Below are positions 1 to 5,173 of a stretch of 5,173 bases of DNA, piece by piece. The translations under genes and the position numbers were made by a program. The notes under the pieces were generated by a model. It saw only the letters and a list, made by a program, of their open reading frames with translations. It did not search any database and had not been told where the DNA came from. Origin of the DNA: Pseudomonadota bacterium (lineage in GTDB: Bacteria > Pseudomonadota > Alphaproteobacteria > Rhizobiales > Beijerinckiaceae); NCBI GenBank assembly GCA_023423995.1, contig JAFAEL010000273.1, positions 1-5,173 of the forward strand. Direction: 5' to 3'. Position 1 is the first letter of the stretch; every line of letters begins with the position of its first letter.

Positions 1-455
1 GCGCGGCCCGGATCGTCCAGCGCGCGCCAGAGCGTCAGGATCCCCCAATACATCAGGAAGACCACGAGCACGGAGGTGAGGCGCGCGTCCCAGACCCAGT
101 AGGTGCCCCACATGGGCTTGCCCCAGAGGGAGCCGGTGACGAGGCAGACGAGCGTGAAGGCGGCCCCGATCGGGGCCGCGGCCCGCTGCGAGACATCGGC
201 GAGCGGGTGGCGCCAGACGAGCGTTCCGAGCGCCGAGATGGCCATGATCGAGTAGAAGAAGAGCGCCAGCCACGCCGCCGGGACGTGGATGTACATGATC
301 CTCACCGTCTCGCCCTGCTGGTAATCAGCCGGGGAGGCCAGGAAGGCGAGATAGAGACCATAGGCGGCGAGCAGCGCCGCCGCGACCGCGAGCGGCGGGA
401 GCGCGTAGCCCGACAGGCGCATGAAGGTCGCAGGATTGGCGAGCCGCGTCAGCAT
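1..455 (-). CDS. ccmC: CcmC, heme-loading protein of cytochrome c maturation (3' end missing)
   Basis: CcmC is the inner-membrane protein that binds heme at its periplasmic face and attaches it to CcmE in System I cytochrome c biogenesis. The visible 151 residues hold the family signature, the tryptophan-rich WWD motif at about 111-128 (WGKPMWGTYWVWDARLTS). His57 in MYIHVPAAW matches the first axial heme ligand of the family; the second conserved histidine would lie beyond the window. Hydrophobic segments lie at about 15-39, 58-80, 93-110 and 126-144. E. coli CcmC is about 245 residues, so roughly 60% is present. The ATG at 453-455 is the first possible start, because an in-frame TAG lies four codons upstream, and the N-terminus (LANPATF) looks like the family's. 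No clear Shine-Dalgarno precedes it. It follows ccmB on the same strand after a 53-bp gap. Family assignment is very secure. Confidence 0.96.
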   Translation of the reverse strand, partial: MLTRLANPATFMRLSGYALPPLAVAAALLAAYGLYLAFLASPADYQQGETVRIMYIHVPAAWLALFFYSIMAISALGTLVWRHPLADVSQRAAAPIGAAFTLVCLVTGSLWGKPMWGTYWVWDARLTSVLVVFLMYWGILTLWRALDDPGR

Positions 456-508
456 GATGGGTGGCTAATCTGGTGGCGTCCCGTCCGCAATGGAACCCGG
501 AGAGTTAC

Positions 509-1168
509 TTAGTCGCCGCCCCTGAGAGCGGCCGCCGCCCCGAGACAACCGACCGCGGCCCCGGCGAGCGTCAGGGCGGCCAGGATCGTCAGGGCCTGGC
601 CGCTGCCGGGATTGGCCGGATCGGCCGCCGCGACGCCGAAAATCAGCGTCGGCACCATCAGGGGCACGACCAGGATGGCGATCACGAGGCCGCCGCGCCG
701 GATCGAGGCCGCCAGCGCGGCCCCGATCGCGCCCGCGAAGGTCAGGGCAGGGGTGCCGATGAGGAGAGACAGCGCCGTGCGGAGCAGGGCCGACGGCTCG
801 AGCGCCACCAGCAGGCCGAAGAGCGGCGCGAAAAGAGCGAGCGGCAGTCCGGTCGCGATCCAATGCGCCGTCGCCTTGGCCAGGACGACGAGTTCGAAGG
901 GCGCCGGCGAGAGCCGCATGAGGTCGAGGGAGCCGTCCTCCTCGTCCGCCTGGAAGAGGCGGTCGAGGCCGATCAGGGTGGCCAGGACGCCGGCGATCCA
1001 GAGGATCGCGGGGCCGATCCGGGAGAGGAGGTTCAGGTCCGGCCCGAGCCCGAACGGGATCAGGGTCACGACCATCAGGAAGAAGACGAGGCTGAGCCCG
1101 CCCGCCCCGCCGACGCGGGTCGCGAGCGCAAGGTCGCGGCGGACGAGCGCCAGGAAGATCCGCATCAT
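509..1168 (-). CDS. ccmB: CcmB, heme exporter/holo-CcmE release permease
   Basis: CcmB is the membrane subunit of the CcmAB ABC complex, which with CcmC frees holo-CcmE so that heme can pass to apocytochrome c. The 219-residue product matches the usual length (E. coli about 220). It has a short charged N-terminus (LVRRDLALATR), then about six hydrophobic segments (roughly 23-41, 51-69, 103-124, 130-155, 159-182, 192-215). The cytoplasmic ABC-2 motif at about 74-99 (ADEEDGSLDLMRLSPAP...AKA) is typical of CcmB. Start: two consecutive ATGs. The first (1166-1168) overlaps the ccmA stop as ATGA, and a GAGG at 1177-1180 lies 8 nt upstream, so translation is probably coupled to ccmA. The same frame stays open far upstream (to 3439), but only through other genes read out of frame. 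TAA stop at 509-511. Confidence 0.96.
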   Translation of the reverse strand: MMRIFLALVRRDLALATRVGGAGGLSLVFFLMVVTLIPFGLGPDLNLLSRIGPAILWIAGVLATLIGLDRLFQADEEDGSLDLMRLSPAPFELVVLAKATAHWIATGLPLALFAPLFGLLVALEPSALLRTALSLLIGTPALTFAGAIGAALAASIRRGGLVIAILVVPLMVPTLIFGVAAADPANPGSGQALTILAALTLAGAAVGCLGAAAALRGGD

Positions 1169-1761
1169 GCGCCGAGCCTCAATTCGCGCGCATTCTCGAG
1201 CGGCAGGGGCGCGTGGGTGGCGGCGAGGATCAGCCCCCCGCCCGCGAGGTGCTCGGCCATGATGCCGGCGAGGAGTTTCTGGCCCGACGTGTCGAGCGCC
1301 GTCAGCGGTTCGTCCAGCAGCCAGAGGGGACGGCGGGCGACGAGGAGCCGCGCGAGCGCCACCCGGCGGCGTTGGCCCGCCGACAGGTAGGCGACCGGGA
1401 GATGCGCCGCGCCGGGAAGCCCGACCCGGGCCAGAGCCTCGGCCGGTGCGAGCGACGGGCTTCCGAGGAGATCTGTCGCGAAGGCGAGATTTTCCTGGAC
1501 CGTTAGGGAGCCCTTCAGGCCGTCGCGGTGCCCGACGAGGTGGAGCGACTCGGGAAGCGTGCGCTCGCCGATCCCTGATACCCGGATCTCGCCCGCATGG
1601 CGCTGCACGAGCCCGGCGATGGCGGCGATCAGGGTCGACTTGCCGGCGCCGTTCCGGCCCGTGACGGCGAGCGCTTCCCCGGCTCCCAGCGTGAAGGACA
1701 GGTGCTCGAAGACGCGACGGCCGGCACGCCGGCAGGCGAGATTGTCGACCGCAAGCTGCAA
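1165..1761 (-). CDS. ccmA: CcmA, ATPase of the CcmAB cytochrome c maturation complex
   Basis: CcmA is the cytoplasmic ATPase partner of CcmB; ATP hydrolysis drives release of holo-CcmE. The 198-residue protein is a compact single ABC domain (E. coli about 207). It shows Walker A GRNGAGKST at 35-43, signature LSAGQRRRVALARL at 126-139, Walker B LWLLDEP at 146-152 with Asp150 and Glu151, D-loop ALD at 155-157, and the switch His183. LSAGQ followed by RRVALARL, and the GHRDGLK segment at 77-83, are CcmA-like; the Q-loop position reads Arg79 where E. coli CcmA has Gln. The start is a TTG at 1759-1761. No ATG or GTG occurs in frame between the preceding TAG (1831-1833) and this codon, and a GAGG at 1769-1772 lies 7 nt upstream. 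It lies 69 bp after the exporter permease and overlaps ccmB by 4 bp. Confidence 0.96.
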   Translation of the reverse strand: MQLAVDNLACRRAGRRVFEHLSFTLGAGEALAVTGRNGAGKSTLIAAIAGLVQRHAGEIRVSGIGERTLPESLHLVGHRDGLKGSLTVQENLAFATDLLGSPSLAPAEALARVGLPGAAHLPVAYLSAGQRRRVALARLLVARRPLWLLDEPLTALDTSGQKLLAGIMAEHLAGGGLILAATHAPLPLENARELRLGA

Positions 1762-1768
1762 GACGGTG

Positions 1769-1772
1769 CCTC
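1769..1772 (-). promoter_or_regulatory. Ribosome binding site of ccmA, deciding its TTG start
   Basis: GAGG read on the minus strand, 7 nt upstream of the TTG at 1759-1761. It supports this non-ATG start, since the 23 codons between the preceding in-frame TAG and the TTG include no ATG or GTG. Confidence 0.6.
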
Positions 1773-1790
1773 GGACGGGATGAACCGTCC
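1773..1790 (-). other. Small GC-rich inverted repeat just upstream of the ccmA ribosome binding site
   Basis: Perfect 6-bp arms GGACGG/CCGTCC around a 6-nt loop. The repeat ends directly next to the GAGG ribosome binding site of ccmA. There is no U-tract, so it is not a standard intrinsic terminator. A role in ccmA translation or mRNA stability is only inferred; short arms like these are common by chance in GC-rich DNA. Confidence 0.35.
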
Positions 1791-1806
1791 CGATACAGCA
1801 TTCGGA

Positions 1807-1823
1807 CCCCGTGGCGAACGGGG
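1807..1823 (-). other. Hairpin just after the exporter permease stop
   Basis: Perfect 6-bp arms CCCCGT/ACGGGG with a 5-nt loop, starting 7 nt past the permease TAG. No run of T follows on the minus strand, so it does not qualify as a Rho-independent terminator. It could be a weak attenuator or an mRNA end-protecting hairpin between the exporter and the ccm genes; this is inferred from position only. Confidence 0.35.
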
Positions 1824-1830
1824 GCGGCCC

Positions 1831-3369
1831 CTAGGTTGCCGTGGCCCGCGGGCTCATGGCCCTCACCCCGAGCAGCATCAGGCCGCAAAGGCCCGCCGTG
1901 AAGATCGCGACCGGCCAGATCCCCTGCGCCGCGAAGGCGGCTGCGCAGGCCCAGAGGATGGACGAGAACGCCTCCGCGAAGGTCGCGATGCGGGAGGAGG
2001 TCTGGCGGCGTCGGAACTGGCTTCGCCGGGCCTGCGACCGGAACCAGAGCTGGATGGCCGTGGCGGAGGCGGCCGCAATCGTGATCCCCCCGGCGGCGAC
2101 GAGCGCCGTCTCGAGCGACAGGACGGAGACCAGCACGAGGATGGGCGCGACCGCGATCCCGACAATTCCGAGCACGGCCTCGATCTTGGCCCGCACGATC
2201 TGCCGCGGCGCTATAGGAGCGGATTGGACGAGGTCCGGCGCGTCCTCGCCGGAGACGGCGAGCCAGGCGAGGCCGCCGGCGAGCTGGCCCGACGCCATGA
2301 CGAGCACGGGAACCAGCACGGCGAGCGCATTCGCGCCCTCCCCAAAGCTCCGCCAGAGGAGCAGGGCGGCGGGAAGCAGATAGAGGATCTGCATCAGGGT
2401 CTGGGAGATCAGCCATGGGTCGCGCCGGAGCAGCACCCATTCCTTCTCCCGCAGCACGCGGGCGGGCGTGCGGGCCCGAAAGACGGTTCGTTTCCGGATT
2501 TGCGCTGCCGTTTCGGCCAGGGCTGTGCCGCGGGCCGCGATGGCCTGCGAGGCAAAGCCTGGAGCGACGACGGCTACGACGGCCCCGAGCAGGGCGAGCG
2601 ATGCGAGGAGCAGGACTGCGAGGCTCGCCGGATCCCCGAGGAGGGCCTTCGCGGGCAGCCAGACGATGCTCTCCGCGGATGGTGCCCGCGACACGAGCCA
2701 GTCGGAGGTGAGCACGCCGAGGCGTGACGGATCGTCGAAGGAGAGGATCGCGGCCGCCTGGATGGCGATGGCGAACGCCGCTCCGACGATCGCGGCCACG
2801 ACCTGCGCGACGGAGCGCGTCCGAACCGGGCCGACCAGTCGGAACAGCGCGGCCGTGGTCCCGACCGCGACGGCCGCCGCCAGGATGCCGAGGGCGCAGA
2901 GCGCCAGGTGGCTGAGCAGCCAGCCCGGACCGTCGAGGAGGACCAGGACGTCGATGACGGGGGTCGCGAGCAGCATCGCCATGAGCGAGGCTCCCGCCGC
3001 GATGCCGGCGATCCGGACAGCGAACAGGCTTTGCGCCGGCATTGGCGAGGACAGGATGAGGTCGAGGTCGCCCCGGGCATAGAAGGCCCGCGTCACGGAC
3101 TCGATCGCCTGGGACAGCAGCAGGCACCAGGACAGGAGAGCACAGCCGGTGACGAGCGTGAGGGTGCGGAGATCCGGCACGATGCCGTCCCTGAGCGCCG
3201 CGCTGACGAAGCTGTAGGCCAGCAAGTGAAAGAAGCCGAAGAGCAGCGCCAGGACGGAGCCGCCGATGATCCGGCGCTTGAGCGAGCCGCCGAACAGGAT
3301 CGCCGAAGCGTCGCGCCAGGCGAGCCTGATCTCGTGCCGGGCGAACCAGGCCAGGGAGGCGAAGCTCAT
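1831..3369 (-). CDS. Duplicated ABC-2 type exporter permease, substrate unknown
   Basis: This is the membrane subunit of the exporter whose ATPase is encoded just upstream. The 512-residue protein has about 12 hydrophobic segments in two halves (roughly 33-58, 69-88, 117-144, 152-176, 186-210, 249-270; then 322-339, 347-372, 397-416, 421-442, 467-485, 486-503). Each half starts with a charged element, WFARHEIRLAWRD (8-20) and LREKEWVLLRRDPW (306-319). Each half then carries an ABC-2 cytoplasmic motif, GDLDLILSSPMPAQSLFAVRI-like at 100-120 and EDAPDLVQSAPI...RAKI at 375-396. It therefore looks like two fused ABC-2 units, twice the size of CcmB. A long polar stretch (272-321) links the halves and a basic one (444-460, RSQARRSQFRRRQ) lies near the end. 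The ATG overlaps the ATPase stop as ATGA and has no purine-rich site of its own, so translation is probably coupled. The substrate cannot be told from sequence. Confidence 0.88.
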   Translation of the reverse strand: MSFASLAWFARHEIRLAWRDASAILFGGSLKRRIIGGSVLALLFGFFHLLAYSFVSAALRDGIVPDLRTLTLVTGCALLSWCLLLSQAIESVTRAFYARGDLDLILSSPMPAQSLFAVRIAGIAAGASLMAMLLATPVIDVLVLLDGPGWLLSHLALCALGILAAAVAVGTTAALFRLVGPVRTRSVAQVVAAIVGAAFAIAIQAAAILSFDDPSRLGVLTSDWLVSRAPSAESIVWLPAKALLGDPASLAVLLLASLALLGAVVAVVAPGFASQAIAARGTALAETAAQIRKRTVFRARTPARVLREKEWVLLRRDPWLISQTLMQILYLLPAALLLWRSFGEGANALAVLVPVLVMASGQLAGGLAWLAVSGEDAPDLVQSAPIAPRQIVRAKIEAVLGIVGIAVAPILVLVSVLSLETALVAAGGITIAAASATAIQLWFRSQARRSQFRRRQTSSRIATFAEAFSSILWACAAAFAAQGIWPVAIFTAGLCGLMLLGVRAMSPRATAT

Positions 3370-4121
3370 GCGGCGACGCCGGGCGCGCCCACGAGGTCGA
3401 GGAATACGTCCTCCAGGCTGGTCCCGCCGCGCCCTGCAAGGCGTCGCAGCTCGTCCAGCGTGCCTTCCGCGATCAGCCTTCCGCGGGCGATCACGCCGAT
3501 CCGCTCGGCCATGCGCTCGGCGACCTCCAGGATATGCGTCGTCATGATGACGGTGACGCCGGTGCGCACGCGCTCCAGCAGTACGTCCTTCACGATCCTG
3601 GCCGCGGCCGCATCGAGGCCGGTGAGCGGCTCGTCGAGGATGATCAGCCGAGGCTGGTGGATGAGCGCGCCGGCGAGTGCCACCTTCTGGCGCATCCCCT
3701 TGGACAGGCCTTCGCAGCGCCGGTCCGCCTCGCGCTCCAGCCCCAGGCGGACGATCAGCTCCCGTGCGCCCCTTTCCGCCTCGGCCGGGTCCATGCTCCA
3801 GAGCCCGGCGACGAATTCCAGGTATTCGAGCGGCGTGAGCTTGTCGTAGATCATCGGCTCGTCGGAGACCCAGGCGACGAGGCGTCTTGCCTCGACGGGG
3901 TCGGCGAGGGCGTCGAGGCCGCAGATCCGGATCGAGCCGGCATCGGGGCGGATGAGGCCGGCGACCATCCTGAGGGTGGTGGTCTTCCCGGCGCCGTTCG
4001 GTCCCAGCAGCGCATAGAAGCTCCCCGCTCCGACCACGAGGTCGAGCCCGTCCACGGCCGGGCGATCGAAGGATTTCGTGAGGCCCCGGATCTCGAGAGC
4101 GGGCGCGGCAGGCGGCGACAT
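3366..4121 (-). CDS. ABC-2 type exporter ATPase
   Basis: This is the cytoplasmic nucleotide-binding subunit that would power the adjacent permease. The 251-residue ABC domain has Walker A GPNGAGKTT at 40-48, signature LSKGMRQKVALA at 139-150, Walker B LIILDEP at 159-165 (Asp163, Glu164), D-loop TGLD at 167-170 and switch His196. In the Q-loop region (about 82-94, VAWVSDEPMIYDK) the glutamine is absent; many drug and lipid exporter ATPases of this class (COG1131, NatA/EcsA-like) have an acidic residue there. The C-terminus ends in the EGTLDEL...SLEDVFLDLVG element typical of the class. I chose the ATG at 4119-4121 because GGAG lies 5 nt upstream (4127-4130). An in-frame ATG at 4173-4175 would add 18 residues, but it has no ribosome binding site and the added residues do not look like this family. 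The TGA stop overlaps the permease ATG. It is probably the first gene of the leftward operon. Confidence 0.92.
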   Translation of the reverse strand: MSPPAAPALEIRGLTKSFDRPAVDGLDLVVGAGSFYALLGPNGAGKTTTLRMVAGLIRPDAGSIRICGLDALADPVEARRLVAWVSDEPMIYDKLTPLEYLEFVAGLWSMDPAEAERGARELIVRLGLEREADRRCEGLSKGMRQKVALAGALIHQPRLIILDEPLTGLDAAAARIVKDVLLERVRTGVTVIMTTHILEVAERMAERIGVIARGRLIAEGTLDELRRLAGRGGTSLEDVFLDLVGAPGVAA

Positions 4122-4126
4122 GACGT

Positions 4127-4130
4127 CTCC
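4127..4130 (-). promoter_or_regulatory. Ribosome binding site of the exporter ATPase
   Basis: GGAG on the minus strand, 5 nt before the ATG at 4119-4121. It favours this start over the in-frame ATG 54 bp upstream, which has no purine-rich sequence before it. Confidence 0.65.
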
Positions 4131-4336
4131 GGACGGATGTGGCCGAACGATCTCACGAGCCGGTTGAGTGCCCATGAATCGAATAGCCGCGATTCACGCG
4201 GGGCTTTTCAGTGCCGGTGTGACAGATTCGCCACGCAGGCCGACCGAGGCGGATGGGGAGGTGATTTGCCTAGCTATCGCCGCAAAATCCCGCCAACGAC
4301 CAAGATCGCGCAAGTAAAGCCGGACGCGGTGGAGTG

Positions 4337-4355
4337 TTAGCGACACGTTAACCAT
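4337..4355 (+). promoter_or_regulatory. Putative CtrA binding site
   Basis: TTAG-N7-TTAA followed by CCAT. The known CtrA consensus in alphaproteobacteria is TTAA-N7-TTAA, with TTAACCAT as a half site. This site has one mismatch to the full box and a complete half site. It lies 106 bp before the L,D-transpeptidase ATG, a plausible place for promoter control of that cell-wall gene by the cell-cycle regulator CtrA. It is also about 215 bp upstream of the divergent exporter ATPase. The call rests on motif and position alone. Confidence 0.35.
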
Positions 4356-4426
4356 CCGTCCGGGATGGGTTGCGCCGCAGTAAGGTCTGCGTAAGGCTAA
4401 CGAACCTAAGTATCGGGGCTTGAGGT

Positions 4427-4446
4427 CCGGACCCGACCGGACCCGA
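4427..4446 (+). repeat. Two tandem copies of a 10-bp repeat in the L,D-transpeptidase leader
   Basis: CCGGACCCGA occurs twice in a row without a mismatch, and the first copy overlaps the palindrome GGTCCGGACC (4424-4433). The repeat ends 15 bp before the start codon. One helical turn of spacing would suit a DNA-binding protein, and it would equally alter RNA folding in the leader; neither is shown. Confidence 0.6.
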
Positions 4447-4457
4447 GTAGCGGGGTC
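4440..4457 (+). other. Possible hairpin covering the L,D-transpeptidase ribosome binding site
   Basis: GACCCG (4440-4445) can pair with CGGGGTC (4451-4457), with one bulged G and a 5-nt loop AGTAG. The only Shine-Dalgarno-like sequence before the ATG at 4462 is GGGG at 4452-4455, which would lie inside this stem. Either tandem repeat copy could supply the left arm. It might reduce translation; this is an inference from pairing by eye. Confidence 0.35.
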
Positions 4458-4461
4458 AGTC

Positions 4462-5173
4462 ATGAAGCGCCTCCTGATCGGAGCGGCACTCTCGCTCGCG
4501 CTTGCCGCCTGCAACGATCAATACGCCTCGACCGGTCGGTCGCTTGCGCCGATTCCGCCCCAGACCCAGGCCCTGATGGCCTCGAAGGGCATGTCGAAGA
4601 GCGACCCAATCCTGGTCCGCGTCTTCAAAAAGGAATCCGAGCTCGAGGTCTGGAAGCGCACCGTCGACGGCGAATACGCGCATCTGAAGACCTACCCGAT
4701 CTGCCGCTGGTCGGGGCAGCTCGGGCCGAAGCGCCGCGAGGGCGACCGTCAGGCGCCGGAGGGCTTCTATACGATCACCCCGGGCCAGATGAACCCGAAC
4801 TCGTCCTACTACCTGTCCTTCGATACCGGCTTTCCGAACGCCTATGACCGCGCCCATGGCGGGACCGGCTCCTACCTGATGGTGCATGGGAGCTGCTCGT
4901 CCCGCGGCTGCTACGCCATGACGGACGAGGGCATCGCGGAGGTCTACGCCCTGGCGCGCGAGGCCTTCGCGGGCGGCCAGAGGGGTTTCCAGTTCCAGGC
5001 CTATCCGTTCAAGATGACGGCCGAGAACCTGGCGAAGTTCCGGAAGGATCCGAACATCGCCTTCTGGCGCAACCTCAAGGAAGGCAACGACGTCTTCGAG
5101 ATCACGAAGCGCGAGGCCAAGGTCGCCGTGTGCGGCGGCCGCTATGCCTTCAACACGGTCGGGAACGGCTGCA
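4462..5173 (+). CDS. YafK-family L,D-transpeptidase-fold lipoprotein (3' end missing)
   Basis: This is an envelope enzyme with a YkuD catalytic fold of the YafK type. E. coli YafK (DpaA) cleaves the bond between Braun lipoprotein and peptidoglycan; relatives form L,D crosslinks or protein attachments. The 237 visible residues start with a lipoprotein signal peptide, with lipobox LAAC at 14-17 (Cys17), so the mature protein should be lipid-anchored. The domain spans about 50-185: SGQLGPKRREGD (84-95), APEGFYTI (98-105), GFPNAYDRAHG (123-133) and the active-site motif VHGSCSSRGCYAMT (141-154), with His142 and the probable nucleophile Cys150. The YPFKMT segment (181-186) and FWRNLKEG (201-208) also match E. 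coli YafK, which is about 246 residues, so little may be missing unless there is a C-terminal extension. The ATG at 4462 is the natural start for the signal peptide. It is divergent from the exporter operon. Hydrolase and transpeptidase activity cannot be told apart here. Confidence 0.93.
   Translation, partial: MKRLLIGAALSLALAACNDQYASTGRSLAPIPPQTQALMASKGMSKSDPILVRVFKKESELEVWKRTVDGEYAHLKTYPICRWSGQLGPKRREGDRQAPEGFYTITPGQMNPNSSYYLSFDTGFPNAYDRAHGGTGSYLMVHGSCSSRGCYAMTDEGIAEVYALAREAFAGGQRGFQFQAYPFKMTAENLAKFRKDPNIAFWRNLKEGNDVFEITKREAKVAVCGGRYAFNTVGNGC

Larger units (their letters stand above)
4122..4461. other. Divergent intergenic region between the exporter operon and the L,D-transpeptidase gene
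   Basis: These 340 bp hold no convincing gene. They must contain promoters for both directions, but I could not find -35/-10 pairs good enough to call on either strand. Visible elements are: an inverted repeat TGAATCG-N8-CGATTCA at 4175-4196; a CtrA-like box at 4337-4355; an inverted repeat CCATCC/GGATGG at 4352-4368; a direct repeat of GTAAGG at 4380-4385 and 4391-4396 (11-bp spacing); a 10-bp palindrome GGTCCGGACC at 4424-4433; two tandem copies of CCGGACCCGA at 4427-4446; and a hairpin next to the plus-strand start codon. Confidence 0.7.

Noticed and set aside
456..508. Possible terminator or promoter in the ccmB-ccmC gap
   Set aside because: No stable stem with a T-tract and no recognisable -35/-10 pair; the gap is ordinary for genes in one operon.
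461..1390. Long plus-strand open frames at 207-512, 461-1390, 1597-2727, 2908-3849 and 3534-4340
   Set aside because: These lie opposite well-supported ABC and ccm genes. The translations are low-complexity, rich in Arg, Gly, Asp and Glu, as expected from the antisense of GC-rich genes.
509..3439. A 976-codon open frame on the minus strand, in the frame of ccmB
   Set aside because: Only its last 219 codons encode CcmB. The rest overlaps ccmA and the exporter permease in another frame and gives an Arg/Pro/Gly-rich sequence with no domain.
4122..4175. 18-residue N-terminal extension of the exporter ATPase from the ATG at 4173-4175
   Set aside because: No ribosome binding site, overlap with an inverted repeat, and a good GGAG before the downstream ATG at 4119-4121.
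4254..4317. Tiny plus-strand ORFs near GGGGAGG (ATG at 4254 with three codons; GTG at 4261 with 18 codons)
   Set aside because: The purine-rich sequence overlaps the start codons rather than preceding them at normal spacing, and the peptides are too short to support.
4456..4887. Minus-strand open frames 4456-4887 and 4194-4514
   Set aside because: The first is antisense to the L,D-transpeptidase gene; the second mixes antisense of its signal peptide with the intergenic region. Neither has domain-like sequence or a good start.
1..5173. tRNA, rRNA, CRISPR, insertion sequence or prophage signals
   Set aside because: None seen. No repeat-spacer pattern, transposase motif, terminal inverted repeat or tRNA-like cloverleaf is visible, and composition is even across the window.

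Overview
The window is GC-rich DNA with dense coding. It fits an alphaproteobacterium, most likely of the Hyphomicrobiales (a Methylobacterium- or Bosea-like organism would fit). The grounds are the ccmA-ccmB-ccmC gene order, the codon usage, the YafK-type L,D-transpeptidase lipoprotein, and a CtrA-like box. The assignment to order is inference; no rRNA or other direct taxonomic marker is present.

Layout: five genes read leftward on the minus strand. In transcription order they are an ABC-2 exporter ATPase (3366-4121), its 512-residue permease (1831-3369), ccmA (1165-1761), ccmB (509-1168) and the start of ccmC (1-455, running off the left edge). A 340-bp divergent intergenic region (4122-4461) separates them from a plus-strand gene for a YafK-family L,D-transpeptidase lipoprotein (4462 onward, running off the right edge).

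ccmA, ccmB and ccmC belong to the System I cytochrome c maturation pathway. CcmC loads heme onto the periplasmic chaperone CcmE, and the CcmA/CcmB ATPase-permease pair uses ATP to release holo-CcmE. The remaining ccm genes are probably beyond the left edge. The upstream ATPase-permease pair is a separate exporter of unknown substrate. Both ATPase-permease pairs are joined by ATGA stop/start overlaps, which suggests translational coupling. Only 69 bp lie between the exporter permease and ccmA, so one transcript could cover all five genes, although two small hairpins sit in that gap.

The region is mostly well-known families, and I see no convincing undescribed system. The points most worth a second look are the internal duplication of the exporter permease, which carries two copies of a motif also found in CcmB; the exporter's placement at the head of a ccm cluster; and the structured divergent intergenic region, with a CtrA-like box, tandem 10-bp repeats and a hairpin that may cover the ribosome binding site.
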